Assembly: GCF_964204645.1 (NCBI RefSeq)
Contig: NC_134030.1
Span: forward strand, 7,746,278-7,810,277
Length of the DNA: 64,000 nucleotides
Direction: 5' to 3'
From: Tubulanus polymorphus
Lineage: Eukaryota; Nemertea; Palaeonemertea; Tubulaniformes; Tubulanidae
Shown piece by piece: positions 25,297 through 36,243 of this stretch. Each line of letters begins with the position of its first letter. Position 1 is the stretch's first letter. Both the position numbers and the translations under genes were made by a program. Below the pieces are notes generated by a model. The model had not been told where the DNA came from. It was given only the letters and a program-made list of their open reading frames with translations, and ran no database searches.

Positions 25297-27214
25297 GGTA
25301 AAATTGGTCAATTTAGGAACCTCTATAAAGATATTATCACATGTGTGCTCGACATTTTTATGATCGCGTTTCAGACTCTTTAAGTCACACCTGTGGATAG
25401 GTCTATAGGCAATTATTATTCACGTAAATTTGCAAAAAATAAGAATTTCATGTCAGAGGTGTTCGTTATTGGCTATGGAAACTCGGCACACGTTCATGTA
25501 CGTGTAATGGAGGTAAAAGTGTATCCGTCATTTTGATGCGTTGACTGAGTAATTATTATAACCAGTTTACGGTGAGATCGCTTGCTCGTTGGCGCTATTG
25601 TACGAACAATACCGATTGTCGAACACTTTATAATAGCGATCTAAACCTGTAATGGAATAATAGCCCTATTGTTGGGTCACACGCTGGCTCAATTCTGCAG
25701 CGCGCACACGTGGCCCTGTGCGTATTGATACTTCCTTATCGTTTCTTTTTTCGTCGACGACGTCGTTTTATCCGTTTTCGGCGGCACAAAAATTCAGGAA
25801 ACACTCGGAACGAATGTTGAAAATGTGACCGGTTTCCGAGCCGATGGCTCAATCGGTTTGCGCTGCGCTATAGTTCTTATCCAGTACACTGGCGGCAGCA
25901 CGCGCTAGCAGCCGGCATTCAATAGTATTTGAGTCGTTCATGTTGAAGTAGGCAGGGCTTGTTATGCTAATGGTACATGCGAAGGTAAGCTACGTGTGCC
26001 GCGATTGGTTGGCCGGCGTTGTCTGCGTCGACTACCTCAGTCATCGTATCGCAGGTTGAAGGCAAGCTGTGATTGGTCGTATCCGCACGGTGGCACTCGC
26101 TAGATCTCATACCTAAGTTGTGGTATGTTTCATTCGTGTAGCAGGTTGTCTTTAGTGTAAGCAGTGATGCCGGCGCATGTGGATTATCAGTCACTCGGAG
26201 TATGTAATAGTTTGGATAATAAGGATGTTCCCTTCGTCGACGATGAACCTTCAGCTGTCTTAGATATCATTGACACCGACAGCAAAATGACTCAATGTAA
26301 GTGAGAATTTATTACAGATTCGGTTTAGATATCGCTAGGTGAAATAACTTTTAAAAAGAAGATTTAAAAAGAGTTAGAATGATAATCTATGACTGAAGCA
26401 GGTGGTTATTTTCTTAAGTTTAGAAATAGAACACAAATTTTTTCCGTTCTATTGCGAAATAAGGATAATTTAATCAAACTCGCGTTTAAACTTACTTATT
26501 CGGTTGAATATTCATTGTGAATAATTCTTTTTTTTATGATAGATTTTTTTTTTAGTCCGCGATAGAATATTTATTGAATATGTACTGATCAATATAGCAG
26601 CTTGAACGATGCAGTAGTCACTTTTTATCTGGTATTTTGTACAATAAAGGTACTGATGAATTTTTCACTTTCGCATTCGGTCGCATTGAATGTACAGACT
26701 GACTTGCAGAGCAGTGATGCTGGCTTGCTTGTTGTCAAGTATTTTCACCTGTCTCTTGGCTGAGAGTGAAACGCGTTGCACCGAGTAACTCTTGATACTT
26801 ATCATGTAAAAAACGCGAAAATATTGAATACTACTTGATGTAAGATTTCCTTTATTGATATGTTTATTTTTTTGTAAACCTTAGTAGGCCTACGGTACGA
26901 TGAGGGATGGATGCTATGATTTACAAAAAATATCCGGCATTTTTTAACTTTTCATCGGTATAGAGAAATCCGTATGGTTATTCTTTTTTTCTTCAAGAGG
27001 AACTGGTTAAACTGATACGAAAAAATATATAATGGTTACTTGTTCACTTAGAAGGAATTTATTCAGAAACAATTGTTATGAAATGGTGTGAAAGCCAGCT
27101 GTTATTCATTACGATTTAGCATTTAACTTCGGAAATCGGGATGTATATCCATAGATGTACACCAAAATTTATGTTCCTTGTACTAGAAAGAAATATCTCA
27201 AGAAAGGTCATACT

Positions 27215-27249
<35 letters not shown>

Positions 27250-30200
27250 AAAGAGAATCGGAGCAGTGGTAATTAAAACCTTTTAGAGTCATGTATGTCT
27301 AGAGAAATGTCGTGGGCAGAAATACTGATATGCATCAATATGATATATACATGTATTGTATACAACGTCGGAATTGATAGTGTCAAATTTCGAACCCACT
27401 CCGATGGCCAATTGTGTTGTATCTAATGATTTCTAAATTGCTATGCGATACACACAAAACCGTGGTCCAAATTAATTTGGCGAAAGGCGTTTTCGGCTCA
27501 AAACGAAACACCGGTCGGTTGTCTTTTGTTTCATATTGTATCCTCTCCGATCAAACCTAGCTATATAGAGAAACACTGCCACGCGCCATAAAAGAGCCCA
27601 TGTCGGCAGCTGGCCGAGTCTATTGATACACCAGGTCATCGGGGGTGCTCAGTGATTCGGAGCGGTTTGGATGACCGGGCCGCGTCGGCATGACCAGGTG
27701 ATCGAGTAGATGAACTGTGTGTAAACATTCAGCCTATTGTAGCGATTTCCATAAATTTTCGAAATTGATAAATACCTGCATTTTTAAGCGGGCTATTTAT
27801 ACGCGTTCAATGGGGGGACAGCTTTCAATGGGAAAATTGGCTTAAACTACCTTTATTTGGTAAGTGCTCATGAGGTGAACATGACGATTATTTTCTCCGT
27901 TTGACAATGACGTCCTGTTTTTGTAATAGGCGGTCGGACGGGCAGCTGTTCTTCGACTGGGGAAAATTATCATTCGTAAGAATCCGGAATCCTGAATTCT
28001 GGGAATGTGATTCATCATTTTCTCATGCTCTTTCTGGAGTTTCCAGTTCTATCCTGTTGCAACCTGACTCACCTGGTTCCATCATTTATTTTCAAGATTT
28101 TGATGTAACTATGACTTGTAAATTGCTGTGACTTGTAAATAATTTGACTATACAGATTTTCTGATTCATTCTTAATTGAAATATTGATATTTTTGAATGA
28201 CTGTTTTTTATTGCTTCGGAGAGATAATGAGACCCTCTTTGATAATGAAAGTACAGGCTAAGTAATTGATGTTTCTCATTTCTGCTGATCCTGATTGTTG
28301 ATCCGGCGCTCCACCTACCTATCATGTACATTACTTCTTAAAAAAGTCATAATCCATCTAACCATAACAGACCTTACAGCAAATGTACTATTAACTATAG
28401 ATTTATTTTACGTTTACAAGAGTGACCCTGCCGATTAGGTAAAACAAGGTATAATTTTTTTAGCCCTTTATCGAAAGTTTAGTTTCGAGCAGAATTGTTT
28501 GAAATAGATAGGTAACCCGAGATTAATATCTGTGAGATATCATTTAGGTTACGATTGACTCCTTACAGTTTTCTCAGGCTTGGAAATAGTTTATTTGAAC
28601 ATGTGGTGTATGATTACTCCCAGGTGAAATTCCCACACAGTCAAAACTAGAACGTTCCGAGATCCGAGATATTTGGGTTATTGCTAAGGGCTTCAGGTGA
28701 TGGTTACTCCTGCGATGATGCTGATGATGACATCCTGCCCGCCGCTGCATCAGGTGGTCTCCTGTGAGTCATTTCCACAATCCCCCTATAATTTCCTTTC
28801 CCATGACCCTGGCTGCATTCCTGACTTTGCATCACCCGCATTTTCCCAGGTTTATCTGTTTGTAAACATAACATTTGCTTGTTATGTTTTATTATGTCCT
28901 TTGATTAGTGTTCAAATGTTACATCAGGTTTTTCGAGGAGGAGGAGGAGGAGGAGGAGGAGAAATGACATTTCATAATCTCCCATGCTGATACTAGCTAC
29001 CTCTCTCTTCTATTCGTAGTGCCGCCTTAGAAGCGATGCATACATAATCAATAAAATCGGTTATCTTTCTGTAACGCAGTCAATATCAGTCGTAGATAAT
29101 GTAGGCCGAAGTTACATTCTAAGCGCTGATTTCGTTCGTAATGGTGTTTCATTCATCATGAAGTTTCATCAAAAGGATTTCATACATCATGAAGTTATAT
29201 TATTACGTTGAACATTTTACTATAAAGATAATTACAATAATTTTCAATTTCTTTGCTTCGAGCTCAGATGTTACAGGTGTGGCATATTATAATGGGATTC
29301 AACGTGTAAAGCCATCTCTATCAGATAGCAACAAAGTTCGTTATCGGGAAAAACAGAAATATTTACAATCGGGGCACTTCAGGTTCGTGAGGGTTATAAG
29401 TGCATTATCAGGTGTTAGAGGCGATATATACTTGAGTTACTGGGGACCTGAACAACGGCATTCAACGGCCTCTTTATAGTTTCAAAGATATTGCGCACAA
29501 GTTTAACAAGTCGACTTTTAGGTCTCATTCATAAAGTTTTTTTCTCTCAAAAGAACTGCTTTTATAGTAAAGATTTCAGATCTAAGATCATTCACAGCAT
29601 CGATACAAATATCGCTGAGATTTTGTTTTCTATTTCTTTTGATGGAATTGTCTATTTCATTGTTGTCTAACAATGTATTATATCTATCAGTCATACACTG
29701 CAATCAAGTGACAGCTGGTCTCTCTCTTCATAGTTAATTCCATTATAACCCGTGCAGTGGCAGCACTTGCTAGATGCCTGCAAACTTTTACAATAGGCAC
29801 CAAATTCAAATGTCAAATGTTCCCTTAAGTTATTATTCATCTCTATCGAACAATTTTTGTGATATTTATGCACACATTATTATGAAAAATAAAGCTTCCA
29901 ATGTAATGATATACTAAAACAGCTATTTTTCGGTCAATCTTTGTATTAGATGAAATGATACCAAAGTAGTATCAAAAAATCATCTCATTTAAATATGTTC
30001 GTTATTATATTTAGCATTTTCTTGATTTTCCGAATTTCTTCATATTTTCAGTTGCCACGAACCACAGCAGCGAAACTCAGGTGTTGAAGTGCTCCGAATG
30101 TGATAAGACATTTCCACGTCAGTACATCTTAGACGAGCACGTACGACAGTACCACACGCCGCCGCCGCTGCCAAACGGCGCTCGTTCTCCGCCGTTCATG

Positions 30201-33200
30201 TGCTTGAAATGTAGCGAATCGTTCCCGAGTAAACATTCACTAGAGAAGCACATGGCGTTACACTCGGTGACGTCGCAAGCGTGCAAGGTCTGTCACAAAA
30301 CATTCGCGAACATTTACCGTCTGCAACGTCACATGATCAGCCACGACGAAAGTTCGGACTTGCGTAAGTTCAAGTGTCCGGAGTGCGGCAAGGCATTTAA
30401 GTTCAAGCATCACTTGAAAGAGCACATACGCATACATTCCGGCGAGAAGCCATTCGAATGTCCGAATTGCGCCAAACGTTTCAGTCATTCCGGTTCATAC
30501 AGCAGTCATATGACATCAAAAAAATGCTGGGCAATGAACATGGCCGGTAGCCGGCGTATACCGACGGAGCGTAAGGGGTTAACTTCGCCACAGAAAGCGG
30601 ATAACGTGCCGACGATGGCAGATATGCGTTCACCGCATCCGTTTGCGAGTTACACGCGACCGTTTTTACCGGCGCACGCCCTACCTCATCCGTTTCTGCC
30701 GTTAGGTCTGAACGGGTTCGTACCGTTTCAGCCGTACCACAGTCCCGCTGGACACATGCTCAGTCCACTGCTACACGGACTATCCAGTCCAATTCCGCAA
30801 TTCCATACGGATTTCTATCGATCGCATCTCAGCAGCTTAGAACAAAAACTCGTCGACATAACGGACAGAAATTCGGCGCTGATACGAAAATTCGACTTCG
30901 ATCAAGAAGAGAAAAGCCGCACGGCGAGCGCTAGTCCCGTGAAAGATACACGTGAAAAATTACCCGATAAGATATGCGATGATGCAACACGTGAAAGTGA
31001 TAAAACGTCGGAAAGCTGTGATAAGGACAAACCAGAAAAATCCGAAAATAGTGATTCGAGAATTTCAGATGTGGATGTCAGTGAAGAGCACGACGATAAG
31101 AAAGAGAAAGGTGAAGTGGTGAAAAATGCTGATGGTGGGGACCAAGGAGCGAACAATGGTAAAGATACCGAAGACTCTACAATTAGTTGTAAAAAAGGGG
31201 AACAAACTGATGATATTTCGAAGATTGCTAAAGACAATGAGGAAGTTAAAGACGGTAAAACAGACATTAAAATCGAGATCAAAGATGAACCTTGCGATGC
31301 TGGTGATAGTCAAAATAATTGTCAGTTCTGCCACGAAGAATTTGCCAGTCCCGTCGAATTACATCAACATGAACGTTACCTATGCAGCAAAAACGCTAAC
31401 TTAACAATCTCAACATCCGATTGGAAGAAAAAGACGACCGTTATAAAACCGGAACCACGTCTGGCCATTGCGAAAACCGATGCGAATAGCCCGGAAATTA
31501 CCGAACTGAAATGTCAGTACTGTTTAGAAGAATTCAACAGCGCAGTTGAGCACCACCAACACGAACGATATTTGTGCAAAAAAAATACGTCGTTGTTCAC
31601 GACGGAATGCGATTCCGTATTTACAGCCGGATCGCCGAACGCCGATAGCGATCACAATTCCGACGACGATTGCGACACGGAAGATGGCGACAACGACGAC
31701 AAAGATAAGACGCGTTGTCGCGTGCGGTCGATGATCAACGACGAACAGCTCGCGAAGCTGAAAGCGTATTACAAAATAAACCCGCGTCCGAAAAAGTACG
31801 AACTCATGCGCATCGGCAACGAGATCGGTTTCACAAAACGCGTCGTCCAAGTTTGGTTTCAGAACATGCGCGCGCGCGATCGCAAACGCGGCAAACAAGT
31901 GCCGTATTTTCCGAATATGGCGCGCAGCATCAACAATCGCCGCGACGATGAAATAATTTCACGATCGCCGTTCATTCCGATCGTTCCGCAGTTTAGTCGC
32001 TCGACGACGACGGCGATCGCGCCGCCGACTGCTCATGACGGTGGCGCCGCCGGTGGTGTCTACATGAACTCATTACAGCCTCAGTTTCCCGATCTCGTGC
32101 AGCAACAGAGAGAACCTTTAGATTTGAGCGTTAAGAAACAACCGTTACCAGCGCACAGCAGCCCGAGCAGTAGCTGTTCGACGCCTGGCAGCACGGCAGA
32201 TGGATACATACTGAATCTGAGCACGCGGACGAACTCCCAATTGAACACTCAAATGAAATCGCCGAGCAGCTGCATCGACCGTAATGGCAACTTCTGTGGC
32301 AGCAATAGCCAAAAATCTCCACTGAGCATCGACCAAATACTCTCATCGTCTGCGTCATCACACAAAGTTAGCAATTATAGCGATGATGAGGACAGCTTGT
32401 CAAACTCTTCGAAAGATATGTTGCTGGACAGTAGCTATTCGTCGACGTCGGGAAGTATGATCGACACGATGAGAAGTTTAGGCTCCATGGCCGATTTCGC
32501 TGAACATGGACTCGGGCTCATGAAAAAAAGACCATTCAGTATGGTAAGTTCACTCCGCTTTTCTACGTTCACTTGCTTTCGTTTTGCGCAGATAAAGGTA
32601 TGATACATAGATGATGTTTTCTTCTGCAGGTGGACGACGATATACAGCTGGATTACGTGGACAGTTTGACGGGAGACGACGACCAACCGAATCGTAAGAA
32701 ACGTCGTTCGTGGAAACATCATAAGGTCGACATGGATGAGGGCATGTACGCTTGCGATCAGTGTGACAAAATGTTCAGCAAACAAAGTTCTTTGGCGAGA
32801 CATAAATATGAACACTCAGGTGAGTGGAACATTCGATGCACATTTTACAATTGAATTTCTTTCCAAATATTCTTGCGTATCTGTCAGATCAGAACTAACG
32901 AAACGTATTCGATCTTGATTTCAGGAGCACGTCCATTTGGTTGTGATATCTGCGGCAAAGCGTTCAAACACAAACACCACCTAACGGAGCACAAACGCTT
33001 GCACAGCGGCGAAAAACCGTTCCAGTGTAAAAAATGCGGCAAACGCTTCAGTCACTCGGGCTCGTACAGTCAACACATGAACCATCGATACAAATACTGT
33101 AAACCACAGAAGTCCGACGACGATGAACCCGTATCGGAGATATTCGAGGCGGGCGTCACCGAGTCGCTTTACAACGAATCATCTTCATCGTCGAAGCTCA

Positions 33201-33286
33201 TGCAATTCACCGACGTCAAACTGCCAATCATAGACGTTCCAAAGCTTGACAATAAATTGATAGTCGCGCAGACGGCTGCTAGTTAG
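23304..33286 (+). CDS. ZEB: ZEB/zfh1-type zinc-finger E-box-binding homeobox protein (5' exons incomplete)
   Basis: Nuclear transcription factor that binds CACCTG/CAGGTA E-boxes through two zinc-finger clusters and usually represses by recruiting CtBP. Exons resolved here: 23304-23435 or alternative 26165/26167-26296, then 30052-32543, 32630-32819 and 32925-33286. All junctions keep frame (phases 1, 1, 0, 1) with GT-AG sites. Order in the protein: acidic N-terminus with the ZEB motif DTAIVYPEA; five N-terminal fingers; two central HQHERYLC fingers; a homeodomain with WFQN; a PLDLS CtBP motif; three C-terminal fingers ending in the ZEB signature [15 protein letters not shown]. About 1,060 codons are visible, close to vertebrate ZEB1/2 lengths. 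The exon carrying the start of the long form is not identified and may lie upstream of 23.3 kb or outside the window. Family identity is near certain from the finger, homeodomain and finger architecture. Assignment to ZEB1 versus ZEB2 has no meaning outside vertebrates. Confidence 0.95.
23493..23643. mobile_element. MITE of the GGGCCGGTTCCATAGT group, just after a ZEB exon
   Basis: Left TTGGGCTGGTTCCTTAGTTT and right, reversed, GGGCCCAGTTCCATAGTCAT, with inner GACTTAAG blocks shared with the 7299 copy. It lies 57 bp beyond the donor of the ZEB exon. Confidence 0.7.
24297..24534. repeat. 117-bp direct tandem duplication in ZEB intron
   Basis: GTAGTTTGTCGATTAGAT...TTATGGACAAATCCA..AGTATTATT...CAATGACAAGTA...TACATTTGTTCTCTACTACA and GTACCTGAA occur at 24304 and again at 24421, with few differences. 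Confidence 0.9.
24717..24751. promoter_or_regulatory. Inverted GGTCACAGRTG pair containing a CACCTG E-box
   Basis: GGTCACAGATG (24717-24727) faces CACCTGTGACC (24741-24751), 10 of 11 positions complementary. CACCTG is the core ZEB/Snail target, so this could be an autoregulatory site in the ZEB intron. Function is inference. Confidence 0.3.
25262..25298. repeat. (ATC)n microsatellite
   Basis: About 12 ATC trinucleotides between TTATT and GGTAAAATT. Confidence 0.95.
26165..26296 (+). CDS. ZEB: ZEB alternative exon (alternative first exon or mutually exclusive cassette)
   Basis: The open stretch ends at a strong donor GTAAGTGAG at 26297. An ATG at 26167 follows an in-frame TAA at 26158-26160 and encodes [20 protein letters not shown] and then an acidic tail, 43 codons plus one base. 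Spliced to 30052, T plus TT gives Phe and stays in frame. Read as an internal exon, the acceptor would be GTAAGCAG ending at 26164, making the exon 132 nt with phase 1 on both sides, exactly like 23304-23435. It could therefore be a second promoter's first exon giving a short-N-terminus isoform, or a cassette. No TATA box or other clear promoter signal was seen. Confidence 0.6.
27214..27250. repeat. (GAT)n microsatellite
   Basis: About 12 ATG/GAT trinucleotides, the complement of the ATC repeat 2 kb upstream. Confidence 0.95.
28697..28763 (+). other. Candidate small ZEB exon in the intron before the main exon
   Basis: An acceptor-like CTTCAG ends at 28696. If spliced at CAG|GTGGTC (28754) the exon is 57 nt and phase 1-1, inserting an acidic stretch ([19 protein letters not shown]) in frame between the N-terminal exon and the finger exon. 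The stronger donor GTGAGT at 28764 gives 67 nt, which would keep frame only if translation started at the ATG at 28700. Acidic composition matches the neighbouring ZEB exon, but no homologous segment is known to me. Confidence 0.25.
28937..28962. repeat. (GAG)n microsatellite
   Basis: Eight GAG trinucleotides before AAATGACATTTC. It lies in the intron before the main ZEB exon. Confidence 0.95.
30052..32543 (+). CDS. ZEB: ZEB main exon: N-terminal finger cluster, central fingers, homeodomain, CtBP motif
   Basis: The acceptor ATTTTCAG ends at 30051 and the donor GTAAGT is at 32544 (phase 0). Numbering from the valine codon at 30081: fingers at C4-H25, C41-H61, C68-H88, C99-H119 and the C2HC finger C127-C149, the last two carrying the ZEB motifs [12 protein letters not shown] and [11 protein letters not shown]. 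Two further fingers start at C414 and C478 and share HQHERYLC. A homeodomain spans about 545-604, with W592, F593 and N595 at positions 48, 49 and 51. PLDLS is at 679-683. SUMO-type sites are IKDE (K401) and IKPE (about 456). Reading through the donor would add 19 codons and stop at 32601, removing the C-terminal fingers. Confidence 0.96.
32630..32819 (+). CDS. ZEB: ZEB exon: first C-terminal zinc finger
   Basis: Follows an 86-nt intron (acceptor CTTCTGCAG). The 190-nt exon enters in phase 0 and leaves one base. It encodes an acidic linker, a basic cluster ([11 protein letters not shown]) that may act in nuclear import, and the finger [20 protein letters not shown]. Vertebrate ZEB has the near-identical YACDLCDK finger at the same place. 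The donor is GTGAGT at 32820. Confidence 0.95.
32925..33286 (+). CDS. ZEB: ZEB terminal coding exon: last two zinc fingers and stop
   Basis: Follows a 105-nt intron; the acceptor is GATTTCAG. G plus GA restores Gly, so the linker reads HSGARPFGC. It encodes the finger [17 protein letters not shown] and the CCHC-type finger [20 protein letters not shown], then a Ser/Asp-rich tail of about 60 residues ending at TAG 33284-33286. The tail is far shorter than the glutamate-rich tail of vertebrate ZEB1/2. Confidence 0.95.
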
Positions 33287-35870
33287 AATTCATGTAAGAA
33301 GTCGCTTTGGTGATGGTGTAAAAATAAGAAGATTTTCACACACTAAGATTATGAATGAAGGCAACAGAATTGTATGTTGTTTTCTCAAATTCTAGACTTT
33401 TTAGAAATATTTTGACCGGTTTCATGATGTCAGTCTTGGCTGCCGCGTGCAGCCGAATGTCGTTACGCATTCCAAACGATACAATTCCAATGTTATTTCA
33501 TGACCATTCCAGAACAGTACCAATTAAACGAAGCGAAGAAGGCGGGCGTCTTTGAGCCTACTTGAGAGCGCGGCAAGTACATTGCCGAAAATCTCAACGG
33601 TGATCTGCGCTTGCCTTTCTCTCTTATATACACTGCATTCCAATGATGTAAAATAGATCTTATTATCGAATTATCAATAGTATCTGGTTTGGAAATTTCT
33701 TCTGTACTAGCCGCATTGGCCGACTTAAGCCAATGCCTCACTATATCAAATCTGCAAAGCCAAGGTAACCGCAGTTGTCAATTGTGTATTCTAACAAAAT
33801 TTTTAACATCTGTCAGATTACGAAAAATCATCGACAACTTGAAAGTCGGATGAAAAATCTTGGATGATTCATTTTTGCTTCTAAAGCAGTTTTCCGACGG
33901 AACGTGAATTTTTAATGTCTTCCGATAAATATCCGTGTACGAAAATCAGATTATCTTCCGAGCAAATTCATGTCTCAATGTAATGGTTGTTTTCTTTCAA
34001 CAATGTTATGATGTAATTATAAATGAATTGTAAAGGCTATGCATTCTCCGGTATAGGATGGAGACAAGTCTCTTTGAAAATTGTTTTTTTAAATACCCCG
34101 TATATGTATAAGTATTCATTATTAAAGTCTAATGCATTTTCACATTTCTGACTAGTATTCTCATCTGCCCGAATCATGGCAAAAAAGATTTGAAATATCT
34201 TGTGAAACGGTTGGATCGGTCAATGAACAAAAGAAATGTCATATCGGTCAGAATTATAGGGCACGGTAGTAGAAATTCGATGTTCTCTAGATGATAGAAA
34301 TTCTGTACAGGTTAAAAAAAAGGTATGACGTTTTGAAGTTTTGTATTCATACATGCGTACACACTGGTGCACTGGATCACTTGTTAGGATATGCAAAATA
34401 AAAAACTACTAGCGCCGCACGCACTGCGCAAGTGCATCGCAACACTCGTTCATAATTATATTCATGACGCTTCTTCGTAATCATTTATATTATGATAATT
34501 ATGATCGTATGATAGATATATTTACAATGTACACACATTTTTAACTAAGAATGATAGTGGTATGTGTACAGTTTAGTGCTTCCGAAATTCATATATTGTA
34601 TAGCGTATGCGCTTCCTTATCCATAAAATACAATCACTGTTCTACCGAATGTATTGAGTCTAAATTTGTATGTGACACATTCAACGTGATTGCTATTGCC
34701 GAGCTTCCTGTTGAATTACAGAGTGAAAAAGTTCTCATGTCTGCGTTGAGTTCTACACGCGAAGTCTCTTGGGTTGATGAACTATTTTTGACTGAAAAAA
34801 ATGCTGTTCGATATATAGTGAAATGTGAAACATCATACATGGCTTTATATATTTTACATATATTTTTTATTTCTGATTAAGATTAAACACTTTCTTACGT
34901 TCTAATGAAAACAACTAGTTACTGTGGGGAATTTACGTAGGTTGCCAACTCGCGTAGAATGGACAGTCAATAAAAGATGGGGACTGCATCCAAATGGAAC
35001 TTTTCATGTGCCCTAGAAGGCTTTGCGTGGTAGGACTCCAAAAGCAGATCGGGATGACGTGGTACTTCCTAGTCACTTCTAAAATCATGTATATAATATG
35101 ATATACCGCGTATATTCTCATGTTCTGATATCACTGCCTTTATGTAATAGTGTATTTTACAATTTGCATTTAGAATATACATTCTTTCTGTCTGGTCAGA
35201 TCGTATTTACTGCATGGTTGATATAACGGGGCATCATTGGTGTAATGTAATAATGTGTACTTATTTTTCGTTAAGAATTCGTTTCCAAGTTCATGTCTAC
35301 TCTGTATAAACTATTTACACGTATCTTTGGGAACGACGGGCAACAGAAAGCTTATTGGCTAGAGAGAAAATTGAATATGATATTTTCACCAGTCGCTGAA
35401 TTTTGAATAGAAAAAATTGCATCTCCTGCACTTGTACTTAAAATTTGTAAAGATAAGAGAAATCAAAAAGGTAACCTTTTCCTGCGATATTGTACTTATG
35501 AAAAAAAGACAGTTGATAGGTATTGCGATGTCTTAATGATGTTTGAGGCAAACCTTAATCCTGCGATATTGTACTTAAATTGTGTATAGGCCAACGAGGC
35601 TGCTAGCAAAAGCTTCTTTAGTAGTAGATTAGAAATGTCTTTTTTCAACATTTCATATATATTCTATTATTGAATCCAAGGGCAGAACAGGTGATTGTGA
35701 AAAGTTTATTCCAAATTTCAAAGAATGTAGGGGGCCACGGCGGGTACCTATATTTAACTTTTTTTTAACATAAAAATTTCGTGCATTTCTCGAATTTACT
35801 TGAGTCTTCCTGGTGTGGGGATATTCCACTGCTGTTACTTTCACACTGCCGATGAATATATTAAAAAGTA

Positions 35871-35873
<3 letters not shown>

Positions 35874-35903
<30 letters not shown>

Positions 35904-35922
35904 CATTATTATTATTATTATT
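35874..35922. repeat. (ATT)n microsatellite in ZEB 3' UTR
   Basis: About 16 TTA/ATT trinucleotides with one ATC interruption. Confidence 0.95.
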
Positions 35923-36235
35923 GTATAGGTCGTATTGAATATTACGATTATTAATAATCTCGAGTTTATCCTTGGTCATAGCTTTAGTGACTTGCGGGCA
36001 GGCCGGATATGTGCAAAATCGTGTCTTCCAATTCTTAGTATAGGTGGCGATAGTAGTACTGAACTGTAACAGCAAAGTAGTCTTCGTTTCGTGCTCCTTT
36101 GTTCGTCTTTTACTTAATACTACGTAAAAACTGAGTTCGTGGATTTCTAAAATGCAGAGAATTCGTTTTTAAGAGCTGCCTTTACTTTGTATGTATATTA
36201 TTAATGATGTAGGAGCATTTTCATATGCGAATTAT

Positions 36236-36243
36236 CAGTATTA
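36236..36243 (+). promoter_or_regulatory. miR-8/miR-200-family seed match (CAGTATTA) in ZEB 3' UTR
   Basis: An 8-mer CAGTATTA complementary to the miR-8/200b/c/429 seed region lies 2.95 kb after the ZEB stop and before the distal poly(A) signals. Repression of ZEB/zfh1 by miR-200/miR-8 is established in vertebrates and flies. A single 8-mer can occur by chance in a 4-kb AT-rich UTR. Confidence 0.4.

Larger units (their letters stand above)
23436..26164 (+). other. ZEB intron segment
   Basis: Between the two alternative N-terminal exons. It holds a MITE (23493), the 117-bp duplication, the E-box pair and the ATC repeat. No other exon was recognised. Confidence 0.5.
26297..30051 (+). other. 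ZEB intron segment before the main exon
   Basis: AT-rich. It holds GAT and GAG repeats and the candidate small exon at 28697. Two abutting minus-strand open frames at 29518-29873 (one with a CCHC-like [12 protein letters not shown]) have no start context or splice partners and are unassigned. Confidence 0.5.

Noticed and set aside
29518-29873. Two abutting minus-strand frames with a Cys/His-rich stretch
   Set aside because: They are in different frames, lack a common splice solution and have AT-driven codon use. Possibly a decayed element, but not supportable as a gene.
30258-32815. Several antisense and shifted frames over the ZEB exons
   Set aside because: Shadows of a GC-balanced coding exon; the sense frame has clear domain homology.
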